Assembly (NCBI RefSeq): GCF_012396605.1
Contig: NZ_JAAXPW010000007.1
Location: 1 to 64,000, forward strand
DNA length: 64,000 nt
Source: Ureibacillus thermosphaericus
GTDB lineage: Bacteria; Bacillota; Bacilli; Bacillales_A; Planococcaceae
Direction of reading: 5' to 3'
In this document: piece after piece, positions 9,185 to 16,353 of the stretch
Position numbering within the stretch: the first letter of the stretch is position 1
How the letters are laid out: every line of letters starts with the position of its first letter
Made by a program: the position numbers and the translations under genes
Notes under the pieces: model-generated
Told to the model about the DNA's origin: nothing
The model's input: only the letters and a program-made list of their open reading frames with translations
The model's database searches: none

Positions 9185-9887
9185 GAGGCTGTCCCAAAAG
9201 ATCGGTAAAACGACCTTTTTGAGGACAGCCTCCTGCTTTTTCTTTTACATTATTTGGATATTTTTTGTTCTCTCAAAGGATCTGCTTCTTCTCATCCCCG
9301 TATGTTCTCCCTTTTTCTTTTTATTGGGTGGACGGTGGCCGCCCACTTTTTCAAATTGTGTGCAACACAAATCCCCCCCATTCCATGGTAATTTCTTTAG
9401 GGCAATGGGATATTGAGTTTGTGTTAGGCGATGCCGCGTATGGCAGCGAAAAGATTCGACAAACAGCCGAACAAGCAGGAATCTTATTCCTTTCTCCCAT
9501 CAACCGCCGAAAATAGCGAGGAACGGAAAGATGCCTATGGCCGGGTTCTTCCTGTCTTTTTGAAAACGAGGTTTGGCCAATGGCTGTTTGGGCTTCGCCG
9601 CGGGATTGAACGGGTATTTAACGAGCGAAAGAGTGATGGGGTGGAACAGCCACGATGGTATGGATTTCATCGATATTTACTACATGTGTTATGCTGCATC
9701 CTTATGCATAACTTCGAGTTTTTACTCTAGTTTTGCAACACCATCATCAATTTGATGAACGGGGATATTTTATAATTCTAGATACATTTGAGTTCCGATA
9801 ATCTTGATTATGTTGCATCTCAAATTTCTCAATGAAATGAGGATGTCCCAAAAGTGTTCGCATAGCGTTCGCTTTTGGGACATCCTC
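9185..9887 (+). mobile_element. Deleted insertion sequence with hairpin ends
   Basis: Terminal inverted repeats GAGGCTGTCCCAAAAG (9185-9200) and, reversed, GAGGATGTCCCAAAAG (9887-9872) match at 15 of 16 positions. Each end is itself a hairpin: 9185-9200 folds onto 9218-9232, and 9839-9854 onto 9872-9887, so a transcription-terminator-like stem caps both sides. Only about 700 bp remain, with the C-terminal part of a transposase inside. The ends resemble IS1182-type termini; family assignment is tentative. No clear target duplication was found. Confidence 0.7.
9385..9730 (+). pseudogene. Transposase C-terminal fragment (DDE, IS4/IS5/IS1182-like)
   Basis: Two overlapping frames carry one degraded protein. 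Up to about 9510 the frame reads LGDAAYGSEKIRQTAEQAG and SPINRRK; after a frameshift it continues ERKDAYGRVLPVFLKTRFG, GIERVFNERK and QPRWYGFHRY, ending VLCCILMHNFEFLL. GDAAY supplies a catalytic Asp and GIERVFN the catalytic Glu of a DDE transposase. The N-terminal half is missing. Codon composition is visibly more GC-rich than that of the flanking genes, in keeping with acquisition from a higher-GC bacillus. Not functional. Confidence 0.8.
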
Positions 9888-10900
9888 ATTTTAAATAAAT
9901 AAATTCTAATTAATAAAATCAGATAAGCATAAAAATAGCCCTTGCATGAGATCTTCTTAAAATGAAAGTGCGACCAAACATCAAAAGGAGAATCCCCATG
10001 CAAGAGCACTTTCATCTTACAACAGATCGAGCCAAACTTCAAAAACAATATGCAGCGATTTTATTCTTTGTATCCGCTCAACTGTCGAGCATCCAGATTC
10101 ATCTTCAACGTCGAAATCGTCATTGGTTGAAACAGAAAGACGAAGTCATCATCACCATCCATGTCCTTGGAAAGTTGCTGGGCTTCACTTCCGAACGGGC
10201 TTGGCACCAGTTTGTGATCGGGAATTTGTTTCCCAAGGCCTTGTTCCCTGAACGTTCTCGGTACAACCATCGCTACCGAGCGCTTGGCTTTGCGACCAAG
10301 TGGATACGGCACCAGCTGGCCAAACGCGGGCAGACCATGCGTATGCGGTCGTGGACAGCTTGCCGATCGATCGGTGTCATTCATCCCGAATGTATCGTGC
10401 CAAACGGTTTCGTGGAATTGCCGATATTGGCTATTGTGCTTCGAAAAAGATCGCTTTCTATGGGTTGAAACTTCATCTGCAGGTCACCGACCAAGGGCTT
10501 CCGATGGGATATGTCGTCACTGAAGCGTCTTGTCATGATCGGATGGCTGCGGAGACCGTCATGACACAAATTCCACATCCGTATAACCTAGGTGACAAAG
10601 GGTATATCAGCCAAAAGCTGCAAAAGAAGCTGTACGAAGAGCATCGAATCGCTTTTTGGACGCCCGTTCGAAAAAATCAGCGAATTCGCCAATCGGACGC
10701 ATGGAAACAGTGGATGAAGCGAAAACGTAAAGTGGTGGAAACCGTGTTTTCGATTTTAGTCGATTCGTATCGGATCACCGAGATTCGAGCAAACTCGGTT
10801 TCTGGATTTGAAACGGCACTGGATGGTATTTTACTGGCTTACTCCTTGTTGTTCTTGGGCTAGTTGAGCGTTAAGACTCAACTAGCACCACGGGTTTTTA
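9888..10900 (+). mobile_element. IS982-family element, damaged
   Basis: Contains a frameshifted IS982-type transposase (9998-10863). The right end has a hairpin CTAGTTGAG / CTCAACTAG (10859-10884) and ACCACGGGTTTTT, abutting the ars operator at 10905. No matching inverted copy of the right end (ACCCGTGGTGCTAG) is visible on the left, so the left boundary is approximate and the element may be truncated or inserted into the neighbouring IS. Confidence 0.7.
9998..10863 (+). pseudogene. IS982-family transposase, frameshifted
   Basis: The first part (ATG 9998, RBS AAAGGAG at 9984-9990) reads MQEHFHLTTDRAKLQKQY through GFATKWIRHQLAKRGQ. Near 10335-10345 the frame shifts and continues as HAYAVVDSLPIDRCH, YGLKLHLQVTDQG, NLGDKGYIS, and VVETVFSILVDSYRI to the stop at 10861-10863. 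Catalytic residues VDS, GDKGY and VETVFS of the IS982 DDE domain are all present but split over two frames. No slippery heptamer is at the junction, so programmed frameshifting is unlikely and the copy is probably dead. Base composition is more GC-rich than that of the host genes. Confidence 0.85.
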
Positions 10901-10904
10901 ATAC

Positions 10905-10963
10905 ATAAGTATTTACTTATATAAAGAATGATGGTATGTTATATATAAGCAATTGCTTATATA
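10905..10963 (+). promoter_or_regulatory. Twin ArsR operators and ars promoter
   Basis: Two related palindromes 40 bp apart: 10905-10920 (ATAAGTAT/TTACTTAT) and a perfect 22-bp one at 10942-10963 (TATATAAGCAA/TTGCTTATATA). Each is followed by TATAAAGAAT-like sequence. A promoter can be drawn between them (TTACTT 10913-10918, TATGTT 10935-10940, 16-bp spacer). This is the usual arrangement for ArsR/SmtB repressors. Confidence 0.75.
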
Positions 10964-10982
10964 AAGAATTGGAGGTTTCATT

Positions 10983-11273
10983 TTGGATTTATTAGAAAAA
11001 CAATTAAAAGCATTGGCAGATAAAAATCGTCTAACGCTCTTAGCTTGTATGAAAAATGGTGAGGTATGTGTTTGTGAATTTGTTGAAGTGCTCGGTATTT
11101 CGCAACCTGCTGTTAGCCAGCAGTTAAAAAAGTTAAAAGATGCAGGCATAATTTTAGAAAGAAAAGAAGGTACGTGGAAATATTATCGAATTGCTGATCA
11201 ACTGTCCCCTGTTGTCGAAGCAGTTATTAACGAATTAAAAACTAATGATGGAGGAAATACATGTTCTTGTTAG
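10983..11273 (+). CDS. arsR: Arsenic-responsive ArsR repressor
   Basis: Winged-helix ArsR/SmtB repressor of the arsenic operon. The 96-aa protein carries the metalloid-binding motif CVCEF (matching ELCVCDL of classical ArsR) in the recognition region, followed by the helix-turn-helix SQPAVSQQLKKLKDAGII. A further C-S-C pair ends the protein and may add thiols for As(III). Start is TTG 10983 with GGAGGT at 10971-10976, giving MDLLEKQLKALADKNRL, the normal family start. Twin palindromic operators lie directly upstream, implying autorepression. Confidence 0.92.
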   Translation: MDLLEKQLKALADKNRLTLLACMKNGEVCVCEFVEVLGISQPAVSQQLKKLKDAGIILERKEGTWKYYRIADQLSPVVEAVINELKTNDGGNTCSC

Positions 11274-11345
11274 CAAGAACTCTCTATCACAACATAAATG
11301 TTTGTTATTTGGCAGCCTAGGTGACTGAATATTGGTGGGACTACT

Positions 11346-11600
11346 ATGGAAGGAGCTGTAATAGTCTTACTTGTTGGCATTGTTATTTCTCTTATGTTGG
11401 CTTAGTAATCAATAGAATGAATGCTATGCTGTTAGTTCAAATCGCCCGTTACTCTTGTGTGGTTATATGTACTTTCAGGAAAAGGGGTCAAAATCTCATG
11501 GGGGATGTATTTGAAAACAGGGATTCTATTAACGATACCTATTTTGTTGTTTACTTTAATCGGTCTTTATGTCGCACTACGTATTTTTAATGAAAGGTGT
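11346..11600 (+). pseudogene. arsB: Relic of arsB arsenite efflux pump
   Basis: Where an arsenite permease is expected, only scraps remain. From 11442 one frame reads [15 protein letters not shown], then [17 protein letters not shown] and [13 protein letters not shown], which is the C-terminal end of ArsB. Upstream, ATG 11346 opens a 19-codon hydrophobic peptide (MEGAVIVLLVGIVISLMLA) ending in TAG that could be the ArsB N-terminus. About 1.1 kb of the normal gene of about 1.3 kb is missing, as after an internal deletion. The operon therefore has a reductase but no recognisable intact pump in this window. Confidence 0.75.
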
Positions 11601-11607
11601 TTATTTT

Positions 11608-12024
11608 ATGGAAAAGAAAACGTTGTATTTTTTATGTACTGGCAACTCATGTCGTTCACAAATGGCTGAAGGGTTTGCCAAAAAATATTTATCAGACTGG
11701 AATATTAAAAGTGCGGGCATTGAAGCACATGGATTAAACCCGATGGCTGTAAAAGCAATGGCTGAAGTTGGCATCGATATTTCAAATCAAACGTCAGATA
11801 CCATTGACCACAATATTTTAAATAACGCCACGCTCGTCGTGACTCTGTGTGAAGATGCAGCTGACAAATGTCCTGTAACGCCACCTCATGTAAAACGAGA
11901 ACATTGGAAATTTGATGATCCAGCAAAAGCGAGTGGAACAGAAGAAGAAAAATGGCTTGTATTTAAAACAGTACGGGATGCGATTGAAGAACGAATACGA
12001 TTGTTTGCTAGGGAGAAAAACTGA
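11608..12024 (+). CDS. arsC: Thioredoxin-coupled arsenate reductase ArsC
   Basis: Reduces arsenate to arsenite using thioredoxin; low-molecular-weight tyrosine-phosphatase fold. The 138-aa protein has the P-loop CTGNSCRS with nucleophile Cys10 and the redox relay Cys81 and Cys88 (LCEDAADKC), equivalent to Cys10/82/89 of the Bacillus and Staphylococcus enzymes. HVKREHW and DDPA are conserved substrate-site residues. Start 11608 is chosen over the upstream in-frame ATG because GAAAGGTG (11592-11599) precedes it and it gives the standard [10 protein letters not shown] start. Its TGA overlaps the next ATG by one base. Confidence 0.95.
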   Translation: MEKKTLYFLCTGNSCRSQMAEGFAKKYLSDWNIKSAGIEAHGLNPMAVKAMAEVGIDISNQTSDTIDHNILNNATLVVTLCEDAADKCPVTPPHVKREHWKFDDPAKASGTEEEKWLVFKTVRDAIEERIRLFAREKN

Positions 12025-12230
12025 TGCGAATACACAAATCTGGCAATAAATCAGTCGAATTTTTCACGTCATATATGCAACTTGTTTTACAAACTAACAT
12101 CACTACAGTTGAAAATCTTGAAGAATATATGACTCAACACTTTTTTCAAAGTGATCTATCTTCACTTGGTCCTATTACGCTTGCTAATTTTAAACAGGCG
12201 CTTCAAATAATTTTAAGAAATGAGGAATGA
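12024..12230 (+). CDS. Small hypothetical protein in the ars operon
   Basis: A 68-aa soluble protein of no family I recognise; it has no cysteine, so direct arsenic binding is unlikely. It starts on the ATG that overlaps the arsC stop (ATGA-type junction) and ends on a TGA overlapping the next gene's ATG. That strict coupling argues it is translated as part of the operon. Predicted mostly helical (VENLEEYMTQHF, LANFKQALQIILRNEE). Its job in arsenic detoxification is unknown. Confidence 0.65.
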   Translation: MRIHKSGNKSVEFFTSYMQLVLQTNITTVENLEEYMTQHFFQSDLSSLGPITLANFKQALQIILRNEE

Positions 12231-13531
12231 AAATGGAATTTACTATCTTACCAAATTCATCTTGTTGCACACCTAATTCAGGGTGTTGTGAATTAAAATA
12301 TCCAGTTGCTATCATTGGTGCAGGTCCTATTGGATTAGCTGCCGCTGCCCATTTAAAGTCTTACAATCTGCCATTTATCATATTCGAAAAAAATGAGGTT
12401 GCTGCAAATGTTGCTTCTTGGGAGCATGTTCAGCTATTTTCTTCTTGGAAATATAATGTAGACAGTGCTGCTAAACAAATATTAGAAAAAAACGGCTGGA
12501 AGATGCCGAATAAAGAAGAAATTCCAACAGGTAAAGCATTACGAGAAGACTATTTACTTCCTCTAAGTGAGCTATTTAAAGAGCAGCTTCATACGAATGA
12601 AGAAGTAATTGCGATTACAAAATTAGATACTGATAAAATGAAATCGTCTAATCGAGCAAATAAGCCTTTTTTAATTTTCACTAAAAACGGGCAGGCAACA
12701 AAGATGTATAAAGCTAGCGCAATTATTGATGCGACAGGTACATGGGGAAATCCGAATCCTGCTGCTAGTCATGGGGTAATGTTACCAAGCGAAAAAGCAG
12801 CCAGACATAAAATTAATTATCAAATTCCTAACGTGCCAGCTAATATTTCACGCTATGCAAACAAACGGATTGCAGTTATAGGCGGAGGACATTCAGCAAT
12901 CAATTCACTACTTCAATTAGTGGAATTAAAAGATGCCCATCCACAAACTGAAATTACATGGATTTTACGCAAAAAACGAGTGGAAGATGCTCTAGGTGGT
13001 GGAACTGCCGATGAATTAGCTGCACGTGGTGAACTTGGCTTAAAAATGAAAAAAATCCTCTCTGAAAAAGTGATTTATGTAGAAACACCTTTTTATATTC
13101 AATCTATTTTCGAAAAAGAAGAAGGATTGATTCTTAAAGGTACAGATAAAAAAATTGGTCCGTTCGACGAATTAATTGTCAATACTGGCAATCGTCCAGA
13201 CTTCTCATTTATTAGTGAACTACGTTATGAGGTTGATCCTGCAACAGAAGCTGTTACAAAATTAGCACCACTTATTAATCCAAACTTGCATAGTTGCGGG
13301 ACTGTTCCACCACATGGAGAAAAGGAATTGCGTCAACCAGAAACGAATTTTTATATCGTTGGTTCAAAATCATATGGACGCGCTCCAACATTCTTAATGG
13401 CTACTGGTTATGAACAAGTACGTTCAATTGTTGCGCATCTTGCAGGAGATACAGAAGCAGCTCTTGATGTGAAATTATCACTTCCTGAAACGGGTGTTTG
13501 TCATACAGGTATTGATGGGTGTTGCCAATAA
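12227..13531 (+). CDS. Cys-rich FAD/NAD(P) oxidoreductase of the ars operon (ArsO-like)
   Basis: Flavin-dependent oxidoreductase of 434 aa related to flavin monooxygenase-like proteins found in ars operons. An FAD-binding GAGPIGLAAAAH lies near residue 30 and an NAD(P)-binding IGGGHSAINS near 220. NTGNRPDF and a C-terminal GTVPPHG/ATGYEQVRS complete the fold. Unusual are cysteine clusters at both ends: SCCTPNSGCCE at the N-terminus and CHTGIDGCC at the C-terminus. These are plausible As(III) or organoarsenical thiol sites. It overlaps the preceding gene and leads into a GNAT gene. The reaction is unproven; ArsO-type activity is inference from context. Confidence 0.8.
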   Translation: MKMEFTILPNSSCCTPNSGCCELKYPVAIIGAGPIGLAAAAHLKSYNLPFIIFEKNEVAANVASWEHVQLFSSWKYNVDSAAKQILEKNGWKMPNKEEIPTGKALREDYLLPLSELFKEQLHTNEEVIAITKLDTDKMKSSNRANKPFLIFTKNGQATKMYKASAIIDATGTWGNPNPAASHGVMLPSEKAARHKINYQIPNVPANISRYANKRIAVIGGGHSAINSLLQLVELKDAHPQTEITWILRKKRVEDALGGGTADELAARGELGLKMKKILSEKVIYVETPFYIQSIFEKEEGLILKGTDKKIGPFDELIVNTGNRPDFSFISELRYEVDPATEAVTKLAPLINPNLHSCGTVPPHGEKELRQPETNFYIVGSKSYGRAPTFLMATGYEQVRSIVAHLAGDTEAALDVKLSLPETGVCHTGIDGCCQ

Positions 13532-13548
13532 TAAAGGGGTTTTGTATA

Positions 13549-14028
13549 ATGATTCGTTTTTTAGAAAAGGAAGATATACCAGATGTACTAAAAATTTATC
13601 AATTAGGAATTGATACGGGAATTGCTACATTTGAATCAAAAGCTCCTTCTATAAAGGAATGGGACAAAAAATATCATCCGTATCTTCGATATGTCTATGA
13701 AGAAAATAAAAAGATTTTGGGTTGGGTATCCATTACACCTGTTTCTTCAAGAGAGGTTTATAAAGGCGTAGGAGAAGTTAGTATTTATGTTCACCCTCAA
13801 GCACAGGGCAAAGGGGTAGGTACACAATTACTTCAACATTTAATTGAGAAAGCCAAACTCTCGGGTTACTGGATGTTGCAAGCATCTATATTTGAAGTGA
13901 ATTTAGCTAGTATCCACCTTCACAAAAAGGCAGGATTTGTAATTGTGGGTGTACGAAAAGGGATTGCTAAAAAGAATGGCCAATGGACGAACACAATATT
14001 GATGGATAAACATTTAATTCTTGATTAA
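13549..14028 (+). CDS. GNAT acetyltransferase, ArsN/phosphinothricin type
   Basis: N-acetyltransferase of 159 aa resembling phosphinothricin/arsinothricin acetyltransferases (ArsN1 type). Start MIRFLEKEDIPDVLKIYQLGIDTGIATFE matches the Pat-family opening, including the conserved G-x-A-T-F-E. Acetyl-CoA motif QGKGVGTQLLQHL is near residue 95 and the closing segment HKKAGFVIVGVRKGIAKKNGQW is typical. Start 13549 follows AAAGGGG at 13533-13539. The last gene of the ars operon, it may protect against the arsenic antibiotic arsinothricin by acetylating its amino group; this is known for ArsN1 and inferred here. Confidence 0.85.
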   Translation: MIRFLEKEDIPDVLKIYQLGIDTGIATFESKAPSIKEWDKKYHPYLRYVYEENKKILGWVSITPVSSREVYKGVGEVSIYVHPQAQGKGVGTQLLQHLIEKAKLSGYWMLQASIFEVNLASIHLHKKAGFVIVGVRKGIAKKNGQWTNTILMDKHLILD

Positions 14029-14146
14029 CGTTTAACAGTTATAAATATAAATAATCTTCAACAATCGGGAGCGTTTACAGAGTATTGTAGTAAAAAACAG
14101 TATGCTGTATTTTTTATAAGCAGCATTTACAAATAACGGAAGTTCA

Positions 14147-14283
14147 GTTCACAACTTTATTATTCATTCCAATTTATTTGAAGTGGATAAAAATGGTTTT
14201 TAGGTTCATAACTTTATTATTTTTCAAAAGTTAGTCATATAAAATGCGGATTTGAAGAGTTGATAGTTCACAGCTTTATTATT
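14147..14283 (+). repeat. Three direct 18-bp repeats, about 60-bp spacing
   Basis: GTTCACAACTTTATTATT (14147), GTTCATAACTTTATTATT (14204) and GTTCACAGCTTTATTATT (14266) differ at one or two bases. Spacers are unrelated AT-rich sequence. No ORF is associated with them. Confidence 0.6.
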
Positions 14284-14336
14284 TGTTTACATGTTGTTGA
14301 CGACTAATAAATTCATGAACTAAAGAAAATTTTAAT

Positions 14337-14370
14337 ACCTATCCAAACATAAGAAGGATAGGTCTTATTG
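14337..14370 (+). terminator. Terminator-like hairpin
   Basis: ACCTATCC pairs with GGATAGGT around an AAACATAAGAA loop, followed by CTTATTGTTT; possibly a decayed terminator. Confidence 0.45.
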
Positions 14371-14532
14371 TTTAATAGAGAGTAGGATAATAATAGACTA
14401 CTTCCTCAATCCTTCTGTTTCATTAACATAAAGGATATCTAAAATGTAAGTCTGTTCATCATTTAATTGTTATACATATTCATCATTAGATTTTTAAATA
14501 AATTTAGGTAGCTATCTCCAATCTCTAATTAC

Positions 14533-15086
14533 CTAGCGATTTTGATTTAAAAAGTCTTCTGTTGACAAAATCTGTGCATAAGTTCCGTTAATTGCAGCAA
14601 TAAACGAATAATGTACTTGTTCAGCGGTTAGTTCAATATGATTATATCTTAAAGCTCTTGTTGTACATGCATCTTCGATTAAAGTTACTTGAAAACCTAA
14701 ATCAGCAGCGGCACGAACTGTAGCATCAATACACATGTGTGTCATCATACCAACAACGACCAATTTTGTGATGTTTTTTTCTCTTAACTTTTTTTCTAAA
14801 TCCGTGTTTAAGAAACTGTTAGGTGCATGTTTAATCGTAATGCTTTCTGAATCTAAAGGCTTCACACTTGAATGAATTTCAACGCCCTCCGTATCAGGGA
14901 GTAAGTAACCCTTAGAAGGATCCACTACAATAGGTTGTACGTGAAAAATCTTCTCTTTATTGTATTGTCGGAAACATTTTAAAACTTTCGCTGCATTTGC
15001 TGCTGCTTGTTCAGCTTTATTTAACTCAAGCTTCCATTAGGAAAATAATCATTTTGAATATCGATTATTATTAATGCTGTGTTCAT
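14533..15086 (-). pseudogene. Isochorismatase-like cysteine hydrolase, frameshifted
   Basis: Cysteine hydrolase (nicotinamidase/isochorismatase fold). Starting at ATG 15086 (RBS AGGTGAT), the first 21 codons read MNTALIIIDIQNDYFPNGS and then hit a stop. One base earlier or later, near 15031-15040, the frame resumes as LELNKAEQAAANAAKV and runs to the stop at 14533. The catalytic Asp (IDIQND) and Cys (MTHMCIDATVRAA) are retained, so one inserted A in a GGAAG run would restore the gene of about 185 aa. It is divergent from an equally broken Lrp-type regulator. Either a young pseudogene or a homopolymer error. Confidence 0.8.
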
Positions 15087-15220
15087 CAAAATCACCTCAT
15101 TAAGAATTTGTTATAATAAAACATAAATTTGATGTAATGATAATAAAAAATAAAACACTTCTCGATAAGTTGATGAAAGTTTTTTAGTCAAATAGGTTTC
15201 ACAATGAAAGGAGTTTTAAA

Positions 15221-15663
15221 TGAAATTAGATAATATTGATTTCCAAATACTCCAATTACTCACGCATAACGCTCGTATTCAATGGAAAGATCTCGGAGAA
15301 TTGATTCATATGTCTGGTCAAGCAATAGGAAATAGAATTAAAAAAATTAGAAGATAGTGGAGTCATTAAGTCATATTCTTTGATGGTAGATGAATCAAAA
15401 TTAGGTCTTACTTATACAGCGTTTATTATTATTTCCATGATTCAAATAATCACGAGGCATTTAAACATTTTATAAACAGTAAAAAAGAAATTATTGAAGC
15501 ACATCGTATTTCAGGGAGCGGCTGTTTCTTATTAAAAGTTAAGTTTGATATCCAAGAGACATTAAATTCATTATTGGATGAAATTTCAAAATTTGGAAAC
15601 TACCAATTACGCATATCTATTAGTGAAGTTATAAATACTCATCCAATCAACGCCATTTTGTAG
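15221..15663 (+). pseudogene. Lrp/AsnC-family regulator, two frameshifts
   Basis: Starts at ATG 15221 with AAAGGAG at 15208-15214: MKLDNIDFQILQLLTHNARIQW, a standard Lrp helix-turn-helix domain, through GQAIGNRIKK. A run of seven A near 15345 shifts the frame; KLEDSGVIKSYSLMVDESKLG follows in frame two. A second slip near 15430 gives YFHDSNNHEAFKHF and on to the ligand-binding domain end (YQLRISISEVINTHP). Both breaks lie in A or T-rich runs. It is divergent from the cysteine hydrolase it probably regulated. Confidence 0.8.
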
Positions 15664-15968
15664 GAGTATTTTTATCAATAGAAATCATGTAAAAAAATAT
15701 AATCTTTCCTAAGTGAATAAAGTTATCGAAGTCGTTTCTACTCCTGTTAGAAAGCAGGCAACCATATATAATTGATAGTTTCGGACTGGATCCAATTAGG
15801 ATTCAGTCTTTTTTATTTTGTATTGGCACCTTTTCATTTCGAAACGGAGTATACGGTATAAAAAATAAACTACATAGATTGTTCAAGAACGACACGGTAT
15901 TGTAAAAAATGGTAATTAAAAAATTCAATATGATTAAATTAATAAATCAATGAAAGGAGTTGAGTGGT
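15664..15968. other. Spacer with one terminator
   Basis: Contains the terminator at 15783-15819 and AT-rich sequence leading to the ribosome binding site AAAGGAG at 15953-15959. No other element seen. Confidence 0.4.
15783..15819 (+). terminator. Rho-independent terminator
   Basis: GGACTGGATCC pairs with GGATTCAGTC (one mismatch) around AATTA, followed by TTTTTTATTTT. Confidence 0.8.
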
Positions 15969-16157
15969 ATGGTGAGTAATTCTAAGCAAAAAGAAATTGT
16001 GGCTAAAATCATGAACGAAATCGAAATAATGGATGAAAAAGAATTTGAAGCTTTATATAATCAACTGGATATTGACCATCAAATGTTTGTCGATGGAGCA
16101 ATACGTAAATTTGCTGACTTTGCTGTAGACAGTGAGCATGGGGATTCTGATAAATGA
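15969..16157 (+). CDS. Small acidic hypothetical protein
   Basis: A 62-aa protein that I do not assign to a family. It is strongly acidic and helical (NEIEIMDEKEFEALYNQL), ends HGDSDK, and has no membrane segment or cysteine. Start 15969 is chosen over 15960 because AAAGGAG at 15953-15959 gives a 9-nt spacing. It is a single gene between two terminators, so it is likely expressed on its own. Function unknown. Confidence 0.55.
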   Translation: MVSNSKQKEIVAKIMNEIEIMDEKEFEALYNQLDIDHQMFVDGAIRKFADFAVDSEHGDSDK

Positions 16158-16226
16158 AATAGTATTTGTATTATGGGATATTGAAATCCGAACCCTCTTT
16201 TTAACAACATAAATTCAGGAGGTAGC

Positions 16227-16247
16227 ATGGAAACAAACTTTATTTAA
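16227..16247 (+). other. Six-codon mini-ORF with strong RBS
   Basis: AGGAGG at 16217-16222, then ATG 16227 and METNFI followed by TAA, which runs directly into the terminator stem at 16247. Could be a leader peptide, or the fused ends of a deleted gene. Confidence 0.3.
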
Positions 16248-16291
16248 ACTCTTATTTGTACTGCAATACAAATAGGAGTTTTTTTATTTAT
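16247..16291 (+). terminator. Rho-independent terminator
   Basis: AACTCTTATTTGTA (16247-16260) pairs with TACAAATAGGAGTT (16267-16280), followed by TTTTTATTTAT. Confidence 0.8.
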
Positions 16292-16301
16292 ATAATTTGT
16301 C

Positions 16302-16348
16302 TTAAAAATAAATAGCGATTGCTGCAGCATAAAATACTGTGAGCAATC
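16302..16348 (-). terminator. Terminator of the TPP-controlled operon
   Basis: On the minus strand GATTGCT...CAG pairs with CTG..AGCAATC, followed by TATTTATTTTT. It lies directly after the last gene of the operon. Confidence 0.6.
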
Positions 16349-16353
16349 CCTTA

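Larger units (their letters stand above)
14029..14532. other. Gene-free stretch with three spaced repeats
   Basis: No supported ORF. Three near-identical 18-bp copies of GTTCAYARCTTTATTATT occur at 14147-14164, 14204-14221 and 14266-14283 (57 and 62 bp apart). A weak terminator-like CAG/CTG hairpin with T-run is at 14089-14117, and a stem ACCTATCC/GGATAGGT at 14337-14366 repeats the stem core of the glmS terminator. Confidence 0.5.

Noticed and set aside
10335-10345. Programmed frameshift in the IS982 transposase
   Set aside because: No A6G or similar slippery heptamer or downstream stimulatory structure at the junction.
10300-10863. Separate 187-aa protein
   Set aside because: It is the second half of the frameshifted IS982 transposase, not an independent gene.
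11321-11669. Two short proteins between arsR and arsC
   Set aside because: One frame carries the C-terminal end of ArsB and the others are noise, so the region is treated as one arsB relic.
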